From NCBI GenBank assembly GCA_913057765.1, contig CAJXPH010000060.1:1-12866 (forward strand): 12,866 bases of DNA, written 5' to 3'. Source of the stretch: an uncultured Campylobacteraceae bacterium (GTDB taxonomy: Bacteria > Campylobacterota > Campylobacteria > Campylobacterales > Arcobacteraceae). The translations under genes and the position numbers were made by a program. Positions 1-7,242 of the stretch are shown one piece after another. The notes below the pieces were generated by a model, which worked only from the letters and a program-made list of their open reading frames with translations, was not told the origin of the DNA and did not search any database. Position 1 is the first letter of the stretch. Each line of letters starts with the position of its first letter.

Positions 1-51
1 AGATCTACACTATCCTCTTCGTCGGCAGCGTCAGATGTGTATAAGAGACAG
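1..51 (+). other. Illumina Nextera i5-side adapter (non-genomic)
   Basis: Bases 1-10 match the end of the P5 flow-cell sequence. Bases 11-18 (TATCCTCT) sit where the i5 index goes. Bases 19-32 (TCGTCGGCAGCGTC) are the Nextera Read 1 primer site, and 33-51 (AGATGTGTATAAGAGACAG) are the 19-bp Tn5 mosaic end. This is synthetic library sequence left on the contig. Genomic sequence starts at 52. Confidence 0.98.
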
Positions 52-318
52 TCACTGTATTTAGAATTTTCAAAAAATGGTATAGAAAAAGATCTATCTC
101 AAAATGAATTTATGACTTTTTCAGATGATTCCATATTAGGAATTCTTGCAAGAGAGTATGGTATGAAAGTTGTGACAGCAAATAAAAAAAACAATACTAT
201 AAAAGAATTAGACTATAAAAAAATTGATATAAACTTTTCAAACTTACAAAAGCACAGTTTATATAATGGCTTTGTAAATACTATTAAGCACTACAATGAG
301 CAGATAGAAACCAAATAA
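52..318 (+). CDS. C-terminal fragment of a protein, possibly a glycosyltransferase (5' cut by adapter)
   Basis: The reading frame is open from the adapter junction to a TAA at 316-318, giving 88 genomic residues. A start codon can be drawn at GTG 37, but it lies in the adapter and its first five codons are synthetic, so the true start is missing. The fragment has an FSDDSILG motif followed by a short hydrophobic strand (GMKVVT), then an LQKHSLYNG stretch and a C-terminal helix. This order resembles the end of some bacterial sugar transferases, where an SDD motif precedes a conserved strand and a variable tail. That is inference from pattern, not a firm match; a PIN-like fold was also considered. 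The gene ends directly at a hairpin shared with the opposite-strand gene. Confidence 0.6.
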   Translation, partial: SLYLEFSKNGIEKDLSQNEFMTFSDDSILGILAREYGMKVVTANKKNNTIKELDYKKIDINFSNLQKHSLYNGFVNTIKHYNEQIETK

Positions 319-344
319 GATAGGATTTTATTCCTATCCTATTT
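313..344. terminator. Bidirectional hairpin terminator between convergent genes
   Basis: A 7-bp stem GATAGGA (319-325) and TCCTATC (332-338) encloses the loop TTTTAT. It is extended by AAATA (313-317) pairing with TATTT (340-344) across one A/C mismatch. The outer A-rich and T-rich arms give a U run on either transcript. It overlaps the stop codons of both flanking genes, so it would serve both. Confidence 0.6.
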
Positions 345-1058
345 ACCAAACATTCCACCCATATTTTTCATCATATCCTGCATCATTTTCTTTTGTTCAG
401 GACTCATATTTTTCATTTGCTCTTCCATTTGTTTTTGATTTTCTTTCATCTTATCACTCATAGACTTAATTGGATAATCAGGAAGATTAAATTTATTGTT
501 ATCAATAGAGATATTAAATTTAATGCTTTTTGCAATTTTACTTTGAACTACGCCCATAGTATTTGTTTCAGTTTTTAAAGGAACGCCTTTATATAAACAC
601 ATTTTAACACCACTTAATTCCCAGATATCACAGTTATATCCAGCAACTTTTTCAGTTCCTATTTTTTTACCTCCAAGTGATTCAAGAGATTTTGCACCTT
701 TAGTTTTTAAAACAGCATCTTTTGAATCATCAGGCATTTTTTGTTTATATATTACATTTTCCTCTAAATCAACACTATAAACAATGTCACCGTCAATTTT
801 TACAATATCCTCAGAAATCTCTTTTTGACCCATCATCTCTTGGACAATTCTCTCTTTATTTAACTCAATTCTTCCATAGTCTTTAAAAAATAAAGAACTG
901 CTACCAGAAATTTCAGTAGTAACCCCTATCATCGTGCCACTACCACTAATTTCATATTGAATTTCACCTGATTTTACTTCATATCTTTTCATATCTGCAA
1001 AGAGCGAAGTAACACTTACAATTAAGAAAACAATTAAACCAATCTTTAACTTATTCAT
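339..1058 (-). CDS. Exported DUF4412-like protein with Met-rich C-terminal tail
   Basis: This 239-aa protein begins with a clear signal peptide: a Lys-containing start, a hydrophobic core at residues 6-19, and a likely cut after SLFA (21). A periplasmic or surface location follows. The middle is beta-rich and contains an AGYNC...W segment (139-146) and an MCLYKGVPLKTE segment (153-164). That matches the layout of DUF4412-type exported proteins, in which a GY-x-C strand precedes a line describing a modified or ligand-bound state. Cysteines 143 and 154 could form a disulfide. Residues 200-239 are a helical Gln/Lys/Met tail with 11 methionines. The start is well supported by an AAGGAGA ribosome site 6-7 bases upstream. 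A TATAAT box lies about 25 bases before the start codon. The function is unknown; Met-rich copper binding is possible but unproven. Confidence 0.85.
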   Translation of the reverse strand: MNKLKIGLIVFLIVSVTSLFADMKRYEVKSGEIQYEISGSGTMIGVTTEISGSSSLFFKDYGRIELNKERIVQEMMGQKEISEDIVKIDGDIVYSVDLEENVIYKQKMPDDSKDAVLKTKGAKSLESLGGKKIGTEKVAGYNCDIWELSGVKMCLYKGVPLKTETNTMGVVQSKIAKSIKFNISIDNNKFNLPDYPIKSMSDKMKENQKQMEEQMKNMSPEQKKMMQDMMKNMGGMFGK

Positions 1059-1082
1059 ATCTTCTCCTTTTCCTTATACCTA

Positions 1083-1088
1083 ATTATA
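1083..1088 (-). promoter_or_regulatory. Candidate -10 box (TATAAT) for the exported DUF4412-like gene
   Basis: On the minus strand a TATAAT hexamer lies upstream of the strong AAGGAGA ribosome site of the gene ending at 1058. No good -35 hexamer was seen, which is common in AT-rich Campylobacterota promoters. The 64-bp gap from the upstream lysE-type gene leaves room for an independent promoter, though read-through remains possible. Confidence 0.4.
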
Positions 1089-1122
1089 TTCCTTAATAAT
1101 TAAAGAAGTTATGAAGTGTTTA

Positions 1123-1752
1123 TTATCTTGAAGAAAGTGCTAATTTAAGGCCTAAACTTACAAGAACAAAAGAAGTTAAAATATTCATATATTTTACAAT
1201 ACTTGGTTTTTCTAATAATTTTGAACTTAACATGTTTGCTGCAATTCCAATAGAAGAGAAGACAACAATAGTCATAATCATAAATACAAGCCCTAATATA
1301 ACCATTTGTAGAGGGATGTTACCATTTGCTGGAGTTACAAATTGAGGAAGGAAAGCTAAAAAGAAAATAGATACTTTTGGATTTAAGATATTCATAATAA
1401 ACCCTTTTACATAAAGTTTTTTAAGTTCACTACTAGAATTTTGCACACTTAAATCAAGAGCTTCATTTCTATGTTTAAAAGCTTGATATGCAATATAAAT
1501 TAAATATGCTGCACCAACGTATTTTACAATATTAAAAGCTACTTCTGAAGTTTGAAAAATTACAGAGATACCAAAAGCTGCAGCACTTGTATGAATAATA
1601 AGACCTGTAGTTAGTCCTAACGTTGTAATAATTGCGGCTTTTTTACTCTTTGTCATTCCTTGTGTTAAAACATAAATATTATCAGGACCAGGGGCTAAAC
1701 ACAGTAGAAAAGAGGCAGCTATAAACATATATAAACTTGTTAATTCAATCAT
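1123..1752 (-). CDS. LysE/RhtB family amino-acid exporter
   Basis: At 209 aa this is the usual length for the LysE/RhtB family of inner-membrane exporters, which push amino acids or homoserine-lactone-like compounds out of the cell. About six hydrophobic segments are visible. The family signature PGPDN is at residues 21-25, right after the first membrane span. A second conserved motif, NPK followed by a hydrophobic run ending in LPQFV, is at 124-139. An AAAGGA ribosome site precedes the ATG, and a well-formed promoter lies farther upstream. Substrate cannot be read from sequence. The gene is divergent from ccoG, and nothing in the neighbourhood indicates which amino acid is exported. Confidence 0.93.
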   Translation of the reverse strand: MIELTSLYMFIAASFLLCLAPGPDNIYVLTQGMTKSKKAAIITTLGLTTGLIIHTSAAAFGISVIFQTSEVAFNIVKYVGAAYLIYIAYQAFKHRNEALDLSVQNSSSELKKLYVKGFIMNILNPKVSIFFLAFLPQFVTPANGNIPLQMVILGLVFMIMTIVVFSSIGIAANMLSSKLLEKPSIVKYMNILTSFVLVSLGLKLALSSR

Positions 1753-1776
1753 AAAAAATCCTTTTTAAATTGAAAA

Positions 1777-1806
1777 ATTATATCTAAATAGCAATAAAAT
1801 CATCAA
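1777..1806 (-). promoter_or_regulatory. Sigma-70-type promoter for the LysE-family gene
   Basis: On the minus strand, TTGATG (plus-strand 1801-1806) and TATAAT (1777-1782) are separated by 18 bases. This is the best two-box promoter in the window. The -10 lies about 24 bases before the start codon and just upstream of an AAAGGA ribosome site. Confidence 0.5.
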
Positions 1807-1842
1807 AGTATTTTTTATACCACTAAATGAACACCAAAAAAA

Positions 1843-1848
1843 TATAAA
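1843..1848 (+). promoter_or_regulatory. Candidate -10 box for ccoG
   Basis: TATAAA sits 12 bases before an AAGGAGA ribosome site (1861-1867) that serves the ATG at 1872. No convincing -35 was found. It shares the 119-bp divergent region with the lysE-type promoter. Confidence 0.3.
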
Positions 1849-1871
1849 CTAGTCAAAATCAAGGAGAGATT

Positions 1872-3215
1872 ATGAATTATTCAAAAAAGAGATATATTAC
1901 ATATGCTTTAATAACTATATTTACAATTGCTATTCCATTTATAAAAATAGATGGAAACCATATGCTTTTATTATCATTTGACAAACTACAATTTCACTTA
2001 TTAGGTGTAGTTTTCAATATGAATGAATTATATGTAATGCCATTTTTACTTATGTTTTTATTTATTGGTATTTTTGCAATGACCGCAATACTCGGAAGAG
2101 TTTGGTGTGGATGGGCTTGTCCCCAAACTATATTTAGAGTAATCTATAGAGATTTAATAGAAACTACTATTCTAGACCTAAGAAGAATTAAAAATAAACA
2201 AAAAGATATAGATTATAATAAAACATCAAACCAGATTAAAAAATACATATCATTAATTCTTTGGGCAATCCTTTGTGTTGTTATCTCAATCAACTTCATG
2301 TTATATTTTGTTGCACCAGAAGACTTTATAATTTATATTCAAGATCCAAAAGAGCATTTCTTTTTATATATGTTCATTATATCAATAGCCGTTTTTTTAT
2401 TTTATGATATTGTTTTTATGAAAGAAAATTTCTGTACATATGTTTGCCCTTACTCTAGAATTCAATCAGTTTTATATGATGATGACACAAAACAAATTGT
2501 TTATGATACAAATCGGGGTGGAGATATTTATGAAAATGGAGCAAAATCTATCTTTGATGTTAAACAGTGGGCAGGGAATCAAGAATGTACAACATGTGAG
2601 GCTTGTGTAAGAGTTTGTCCTACACATATTGATATTAGAAAAGGTTTACAAGTTGAATGTATCAACTGTTTAGAATGTTCTGATGCATGTAGTACAGTTA
2701 TGGGAAAATTAGGAAAACCATCACTTATCTCTTGGGGAAGTACTAATGGCGTTATAAAAAAGAATATTAAGTCTGTTTTTTCAACAAGAAATATTATATA
2801 CATGGCTTGTTTAGTTTTATGTATAGCCCTTGCAGGATTTTTTGGTTCTAAAAAAGAACATTTTTTAGTAAACGTTAATAAAACAACAAACTTATATAAA
2901 GTTCAAGAAGATGGCCAAGTAAGAAACAATTATGTTCTAACTATTCATAATACAAGTAAAAAAACATACACTTTTAATATAAAGTTAGAGGATAATGAAA
3001 ACTTTAAAATAAAAAGATTTAAAGAGAAAAAAATAGAGCCTTCAAAAAGAATAAAAACAGTATTACTTATAGAGACTAAAAAGAAACTATTTTTATCTGA
3101 TACAAAAGACAGTGCATTAAAGTTAAAGATTATCGCTTATGCAAAAGAGGATAAAGAGATAAAACTTACTAAAGAGATATCATTTATCTATCCTAGGAAT
3201 GATTTAATTAAATAG
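1872..3215 (+). CDS. ccoG: Cytochrome c oxidase accessory protein CcoG (FixG/RdxA family)
   Basis: This 447-aa polyferredoxin-like membrane protein is needed for assembly of cbb3-type cytochrome oxidase. Work on the family points to reduction of Cu(II) to Cu(I) for the copper centre. Visible features, in order: membrane spans near 10-25 and 52-72; the GRVWCGWACPQT signature (75-86; C79, C83); spans near 125-147 and 163-182; a second FCTYVCPYSR pair (C188, C192); and two [4Fe-4S] motifs (C239/C242/C245/C249 and C263/C266/C269/C273). A last span lies near 306-325, followed by a beta-rich IgFixG-like C-terminal domain. The start is fixed by AAGGAGA seven bases upstream. No ccoNOQP genes lie in this window, so the gene stands apart from its oxidase. 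Its last 8 bases overlap the convergent histidine kinase gene. Confidence 0.96.
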   Translation: MNYSKKRYITYALITIFTIAIPFIKIDGNHMLLLSFDKLQFHLLGVVFNMNELYVMPFLLMFLFIGIFAMTAILGRVWCGWACPQTIFRVIYRDLIETTILDLRRIKNKQKDIDYNKTSNQIKKYISLILWAILCVVISINFMLYFVAPEDFIIYIQDPKEHFFLYMFIISIAVFLFYDIVFMKENFCTYVCPYSRIQSVLYDDDTKQIVYDTNRGGDIYENGAKSIFDVKQWAGNQECTTCEACVRVCPTHIDIRKGLQVECINCLECSDACSTVMGKLGKPSLISWGSTNGVIKKNIKSVFSTRNIIYMACLVLCIALAGFFGSKKEHFLVNVNKTTNLYKVQEDGQVRNNYVLTIHNTSKKTYTFNIKLEDNENFKIKRFKEKKIEPSKRIKTVLLIETKKKLFLSDTKDSALKLKIIAYAKEDKEIKLTKEISFIYPRNDLIK

Positions 3216-4509
3216 ATTTTTCAAAAGAGAGAGTAAATACTGCTCCCTCTTCTTGATTCTCAACAATTATCTTACCTTCAAAACTCTCTTCAACAATTAA
3301 TTTTACTAAATAAAGACCAATACCTGTCCCTTTATCTTTTGTCGAAAAGTATGGTTCAAATATCTTTTGTAGATTCTTCTTTTTTATTCCTCCTGCATTA
3401 TCTTTTACAACAATTATTACCTCAGCATTATTAGAACTTACATCTATTTTAATATATGGGTTTTCTATATCCTTCAAAGCGTCATTTGCATTCGAAAGAA
3501 GAGCTAAGATTACTTGTGAAAGTTCATTTTTTATTCCAAAAATTTGTATATTTTCGTTTATATGAAAAGTTAGTTCAATCTCTATATTTCTTTTCTTTAA
3601 ATCTGCACTTAATATTGTCAAAGAATTTTCAATTGCATCTTTTACTTCAAAATCTTCTTTCTCTTTTGTAGGGTCGTAAAATTCTTTAAAGTCTTCAATT
3701 GTTTTTGATAGAAATTCTAATTGCTCATTTGCTTGATTTACTTTTCTTTCAAAATATACCTCATCAAGGTTCTTCTTTTGAAATCTTTTTCTCATATTTA
3801 TTAAAATATATGAAATATTGTTTAATGGTTGTCTAAACTGATGAGTAATATTTGCAATCATTTCTCCACTTTTTGCCAATCTAGATTGTTGTAAAAGCAT
3901 ATTTTCATAACTCTTTGATTGTACTTGTAGAGTACTATATTTATATGATACAGATAGAGTAAAAAGCATTGCCTCAATGGCAAATGCGACTAAAACTATA
4001 TCCATATATCCTTTTAGTGCATAGTAGTCTTTAAAATCAAACACAAAGAGTAAAAAACAGAAAATAGACCAACCTACCACATAAATGACAGTTGGCTTAA
4101 AACCTTGCTTTAAATTAAATATAACGGATATGAATAAAATTGCATAAATAATTGTATATGGTAAATATTCAAAAAGCATGTAATGATAAAAAGCTGTTAG
4201 AATAACTACATTTAAAAGAAAAGTATTAAAAAGTAACTCTTTTATATTTGTAATTTTAGGAAAAAACTTTCCTTCATAAAAGCCTATTGCAAAGACAACC
4301 GCACACAAAGTTGCAAGAACTAAAGATAACTCCTGTAAAACATTTGAGACTTCAAATAGTTTACTATATGAAAAGATATATACTAAAGAAAATATCTGCA
4401 TAAAACCATAAGATATATAAATCATTTCCTTAGAATATACATATCGAATAAATGTATATACAATAGTCATAAGAACTATTCCAAAAGTTATTCCATATAA
4501 TAGAATCAT
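3208..4509 (-). CDS. Sensor histidine kinase with multi-span membrane sensor domain
   Basis: The first roughly 190 residues hold about seven hydrophobic segments with very short loops, like the 7TM part of 7TMR-DISM sensors but without an extracellular ligand domain. A coiled linker leads to the HisKA helix, with the phospho-acceptor in ANITHQFRQP (H223 when counted from ATG 4509). The HATPase domain follows: N box around LLSNANDA (N340), G1 box DNAGG (370-374), F box FEPYF (384-388) and G2 box GTGIGLYLV (394 on). All catalytic boxes are intact. The frame extends upstream to TTG 4527, which would overlap the response regulator by 11 bases. I prefer ATG 4509, 7 bases after the regulator stop; neither has a clear ribosome site, so coupling is likely. 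The signal sensed is unknown. Confidence 0.93.
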   Translation of the reverse strand: MILLYGITFGIVLMTIVYTFIRYVYSKEMIYISYGFMQIFSLVYIFSYSKLFEVSNVLQELSLVLATLCAVVFAIGFYEGKFFPKITNIKELLFNTFLLNVVILTAFYHYMLFEYLPYTIIYAILFISVIFNLKQGFKPTVIYVVGWSIFCFLLFVFDFKDYYALKGYMDIVLVAFAIEAMLFTLSVSYKYSTLQVQSKSYENMLLQQSRLAKSGEMIANITHQFRQPLNNISYILINMRKRFQKKNLDEVYFERKVNQANEQLEFLSKTIEDFKEFYDPTKEKEDFEVKDAIENSLTILSADLKKRNIEIELTFHINENIQIFGIKNELSQVILALLSNANDALKDIENPYIKIDVSSNNAEVIIVVKDNAGGIKKKNLQKIFEPYFSTKDKGTGIGLYLVKLIVEESFEGKIIVENQEEGAVFTLSFEKSI

Positions 4510-4516
4510 AGTTAAA

Positions 4517-5197
4517 TCATAATTCAATTTTATACCCAGTGCCTGACAAGTTTAATATTAAATCTTTTGGAAGTTTAGATTTCAAATTTTTCATAACAGT
4601 TTTTAAAGCATCTTTACTCATAGCACTATCAAACCAGACTATATTTTCTATCTCAATATAAGTCACATACCTATTCCTATTTTTAAGTAGTAATTCTAAA
4701 AGCAGAAGTTCTTTTGTTCTTAGTTTAACTATCTCTTCATCTATTAAAAGTATTTTGTTATACATATCAAAAAGGATGTTATCATCTAGTTTTATAATAT
4801 TTGAACTATCATTTTCTATACTATCTACACATAAGAACAATGCTTCTTCAAGCTCTTTCTCTTTAATAGGTTTTATTAAGTATTTTACTAACTGTAATTC
4901 TATTGCTTTAAATAGATAATCTTTATCCGAAAAAGCAGTTATTATAATAACTTGTACTTTTTTGTCTTTTTGTCTAATTCTTTTTACAAACTCTAATCCA
5001 TTTAATTTTGGCATTTGAATATCTGTAATTATAATATCAGGACTTACTGTTTCATATAGTTTAAGCGCAGTTATTGCGTCGCAAGCTTCATATATTTTTT
5101 CAAAATAGTTTTCTAAATACTCTATTCCATTTTCTCTAGTAATATCATCATCTTCTACATATAAGATTTTTATATTTTTATTTATATCATTTAGCAT
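4517..5197 (-). CDS. Response regulator with receiver and winged-helix DNA-binding domains
   Basis: This 226-aa protein is an OmpR-like regulator. The receiver domain covers residues 9-125, with the acidic pocket E15/D16/D17, phospho-acceptor D59 in ITDIQMP, T87 and K109 in YLIKP. All are the expected residues, so it should accept phosphate from the kinase encoded just downstream. The C-terminal part (about 135-226) has the trans_reg_C pattern: a strand pair, the helices LRTKELLLLELLLK and DALKTVMKNLKSKL, and a closing GTGYKIEL hairpin. That hairpin is typical of the wing that contacts DNA. The start ATG has no Shine-Dalgarno sequence, and a TATAAT lies only 5 bases before it. The transcript may therefore be leaderless. 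It is divergent from ogt across 56 bases. Target genes are unknown. Confidence 0.94.
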   Translation of the reverse strand: MLNDINKNIKILYVEDDDITRENGIEYLENYFEKIYEACDAITALKLYETVSPDIIITDIQMPKLNGLEFVKRIRQKDKKVQVIIITAFSDKDYLFKAIELQLVKYLIKPIKEKELEEALFLCVDSIENDSSNIIKLDDNILFDMYNKILLIDEEIVKLRTKELLLLELLLKNRNRYVTYIEIENIVWFDSAMSKDALKTVMKNLKSKLPKDLILNLSGTGYKIEL

Positions 5198-5202
5198 TTA
5201 AT

Positions 5203-5208
5203 ATTATA
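5203..5208 (-). promoter_or_regulatory. -10 box directly ahead of the response regulator start
   Basis: A consensus TATAAT on the minus strand ends 5 bases before the ATG at 5197. With the usual 6-8 base spacing, transcription would begin at or next to the A of the start codon. No ribosome site is present between them. The -35 region is only AT-rich. Confidence 0.45.
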
Positions 5209-5222
5209 TCTTAATTTCTTTA

Positions 5223-5231
5223 TGTTAAAAT
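5223..5231 (+). promoter_or_regulatory. ogt: Candidate extended -10 for the ogt operon
   Basis: TGTTAAAAT fits an extended -10 (TGn followed by a TAAAAT hexamer). It is placed so that transcription would begin about 15 bases before the ogt ATG, just ahead of its AAAGGA ribosome site. The hexamer overlaps the left arm of a dyad. Confidence 0.35.
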
Positions 5232-5252
5232 CCTCTCTTATTAAAGGATTTT
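5227..5252. promoter_or_regulatory. 8-bp inverted repeat overlapping ogt promoter and ribosome site
   Basis: AAAATCCT (5227-5234) and AGGATTTT (5245-5252) form a perfect inverted repeat around a 10-base centre. The left arm overlaps the candidate -10, and the right arm contains most of the AAAGGA ribosome site of ogt. It could be an operator or, if transcription starts farther upstream, a hairpin hiding the ribosome site. Confidence 0.35.
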
Positions 5253-5253
5253 C

Positions 5254-5823
5254 ATGAGAGAATACAAAGCTATTAAAAAAAACATTATTGCTACTACTGT
5301 TATTAAAACACCTCTAGGGGATATGTTTTGTGCAGCAACAAATAAAGGAATATGTCTACTTAGTTTCTTTGGGCAAAAAAATCTTGAAGATCAAATACAA
5401 AGAGTACAAGAATTCTTTAAAGCAGAGGCAATACCTGCACATAATAAATACTTTGAATGTCTACAAAAAGAAATGAATGAATATTTCGAAGGGAAAAGAG
5501 GGGATTTTACAGTTCCCTTACAACTAGTAGGAACTTCTTTTCAACAAAGTGTTTGGAAAGTTCTAATGGCAATTCCTTATGCTGAAACAATTTCTTATAA
5601 AGAAGAGGCAACACTTTTAAAAAATCCTAATGCATCAAGAGCAGTAGGAAGTGCAAATGGCAAAAATATGATTAGTATAATTATTCCTTGCCATAGAGTA
5701 ATACAAACAGGTGGGAAGCTTGGTGGATATGCAGGTGGGCTAGATAAAAAAGAAGCACTTTTAGAACTAGAAAATAATCATAGTTGTGATATAATTCGCA
5801 AAAATCATAGTCATGAACATTAA
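5254..5823 (+). CDS. ogt: Methylated-DNA--protein-cysteine S-methyltransferase
   Basis: This suicide enzyme removes the methyl group from O6-methylguanine (and O4-methylthymine) in DNA onto its own cysteine. At 189 aa it is close to the usual single-domain Ogt length. The N-terminal ribonuclease-like domain is followed by the helix-turn-helix region from about 95. The arginine finger is R129 in SRAVGSANGKN. The active site is IIIPCHRVI with acceptor C146, and GGYAGGLDKKEALLELE follows, with the conserved glutamate near 172. Residues past 175 are a short tail rich in His (NHSHEH) that the family does not require. AAAGGA supports the ATG. It heads a run of four same-strand genes, with the next gene only 12 bases away. 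There is no Ada regulator domain, so it is the non-inducible type. Confidence 0.95.
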   Translation: MREYKAIKKNIIATTVIKTPLGDMFCAATNKGICLLSFFGQKNLEDQIQRVQEFFKAEAIPAHNKYFECLQKEMNEYFEGKRGDFTVPLQLVGTSFQQSVWKVLMAIPYAETISYKEEATLLKNPNASRAVGSANGKNMISIIIPCHRVIQTGGKLGGYAGGLDKKEALLELENNHSCDIIRKNHSHEH

Positions 5824-5835
5824 ACAAGGGTCAAA

Positions 5836-7242
5836 ATGGTAAATAAATCAATTTTTAGAGAGTACGATATTAGAGGTATTGTTGGAGAAGAATTAAATAG
5901 TGAATCTGTAAAACTTATCGGATACTTTTTAGGACAAAAAGTTTACGAAAAATTTAAAGATGAATCATATGTAGCTATTGGTTACGATGCAAGAACTCAT
6001 TCTCCTGAGCTATTCTCTTATCTTGCAAGTGGATTTAACAAGGCAGGATGTACTGTTTTAAATATGGATATGGTTGCAACGGGAGTAAATTACTTTGGTA
6101 ACTATCAAACTTTCCAAATAGAGGGAAAAACAATCCAACCTAATGCTTCAGTTATGATTACAGGAAGTCATAACCCAAGTAACTATAATGGCTTTAAAAT
6201 TACAATAGATAAAAAACCTTTCTTTGGTGAAGATATATATGCCCTAGGTGATGAAATAATTGCAAGCAATGTAATTATTGAAGACAATGATAAAAACCAT
6301 AAAATAGATGTAAAATCTTTATATATTGATTATATAGTAAAAGAATTCTCACACTTAAAAGCCATGCCTCAAAAATTTATGATTGATTGTGGAAATGGTG
6401 TTGCAGATACTGTTCTAACAACTATATTAGATAAATTAGAATTAAACTATGATGGATTATTTTGTGAACCAGACGGAAATTTCCCAAATCACCATCCAGA
6501 CCCAAGTGATGAAAAAAACTTAAAAGATATTATTAAAGCATTAGAAGGTGATTATGAGTATGGTTTTGCTTATGATGGAGATGCAGATAGAATTGCATTT
6601 TTGACTAAAAAGCACAATGTAAAAGGTGATATTATGGCCATACTTTTTGCAAAAACTATGGATAATCCAACAATCGTTGGAGAAGTTAAATGTACACAAG
6701 TTATGTATGATTTAATCAATGAATCTGGTACTGCCATTATGTACAAAACAGGTCACTCAAATTTAAAAGTAAAATTAAAAGAAGTGAATGCAGACTTAGC
6801 AGCGGAAGTATCTGGACATATTTTCTTCAATGATAGATATTTTGGTTTTGATGATGCTATATATGCAACATTTAGACTACTTGAATTAATTTATAACAAA
6901 ATGGATATTGATAAAGAAATCGATGCACTACCTAAAACTTTTTCAACAGAAGAGATAAAAGTTGAAACAACAGAAGAAGAGAAATTTTTATTAATTGATA
7001 AACTAAAAAAACTTCTTGAAGATCCACCTGCTGATTTTCCAAAGATTGTTGATATCATTGATGTTGATGGGGTTAGAGTTATATTTAATCAAGGTTGGGG
7101 ATTAGTTAGAGCCTCAAATACTACACCAGTTCTTGTAACAAGATTTGAATCAACAATTGAAGAAAATGCAAAGTTATATGAAGAGAAATTAAACAATTTA
7201 ATTGCAATGGCTAAACATGAACTTAGTAGCACTACAAACTAA
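5836..7242 (+). CDS. Phosphomannomutase/phosphoglucomutase
   Basis: This alpha-D-phosphohexomutase (AlgC/ManB type) interconverts the 6- and 1-phosphates of mannose or glucose, supplying precursors for GDP-mannose, LPS, capsule or glycan synthesis. At 468 aa it matches the family. Domain 1 opens with FREYDIRG and carries the catalytic phosphoserine S111 in TGSHNPSNYNG. The metal loop is DGDADR (D247, D249, D251). The sugar-specificity loop is EVSGH (324-328). The phosphate-binding loop near the end is RASNTTP (425-431). All catalytic elements are intact. The EVSGH loop is nearer to the phosphomannomutase/phosphoglucomutase group than to glucosamine mutase. An AAGGG ribosome site precedes the ATG. 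It overlaps the next gene by 26 bases, so translation is probably coupled. Confidence 0.95.
   Translation: MVNKSIFREYDIRGIVGEELNSESVKLIGYFLGQKVYEKFKDESYVAIGYDARTHSPELFSYLASGFNKAGCTVLNMDMVATGVNYFGNYQTFQIEGKTIQPNASVMITGSHNPSNYNGFKITIDKKPFFGEDIYALGDEIIASNVIIEDNDKNHKIDVKSLYIDYIVKEFSHLKAMPQKFMIDCGNGVADTVLTTILDKLELNYDGLFCEPDGNFPNHHPDPSDEKNLKDIIKALEGDYEYGFAYDGDADRIAFLTKKHNVKGDIMAILFAKTMDNPTIVGEVKCTQVMYDLINESGTAIMYKTGHSNLKVKLKEVNADLAAEVSGHIFFNDRYFGFDDAIYATFRLLELIYNKMDIDKEIDALPKTFSTEEIKVETTEEEKFLLIDKLKKLLEDPPADFPKIVDIIDVDGVRVIFNQGWGLVRASNTTPVLVTRFESTIEENAKLYEEKLNNLIAMAKHELSSTTN

Noticed and set aside
37..51. GTG start codon and first five residues of the leftmost frame
   Set aside because: These bases are the Tn5 mosaic end of the adapter and not part of the gene.
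3202..3213. 12-bp palindrome ATTTAATTAAAT at the ccoG/kinase overlap
   Set aside because: Only A/T bases with no loop. It is expected by chance in this composition and lies within coding sequence.
7202..7216. TTG start five codons before the amidase ATG
   Set aside because: It lengthens the overlap with the mutase and adds residues not expected for the family. ATG 7217 is preferred.
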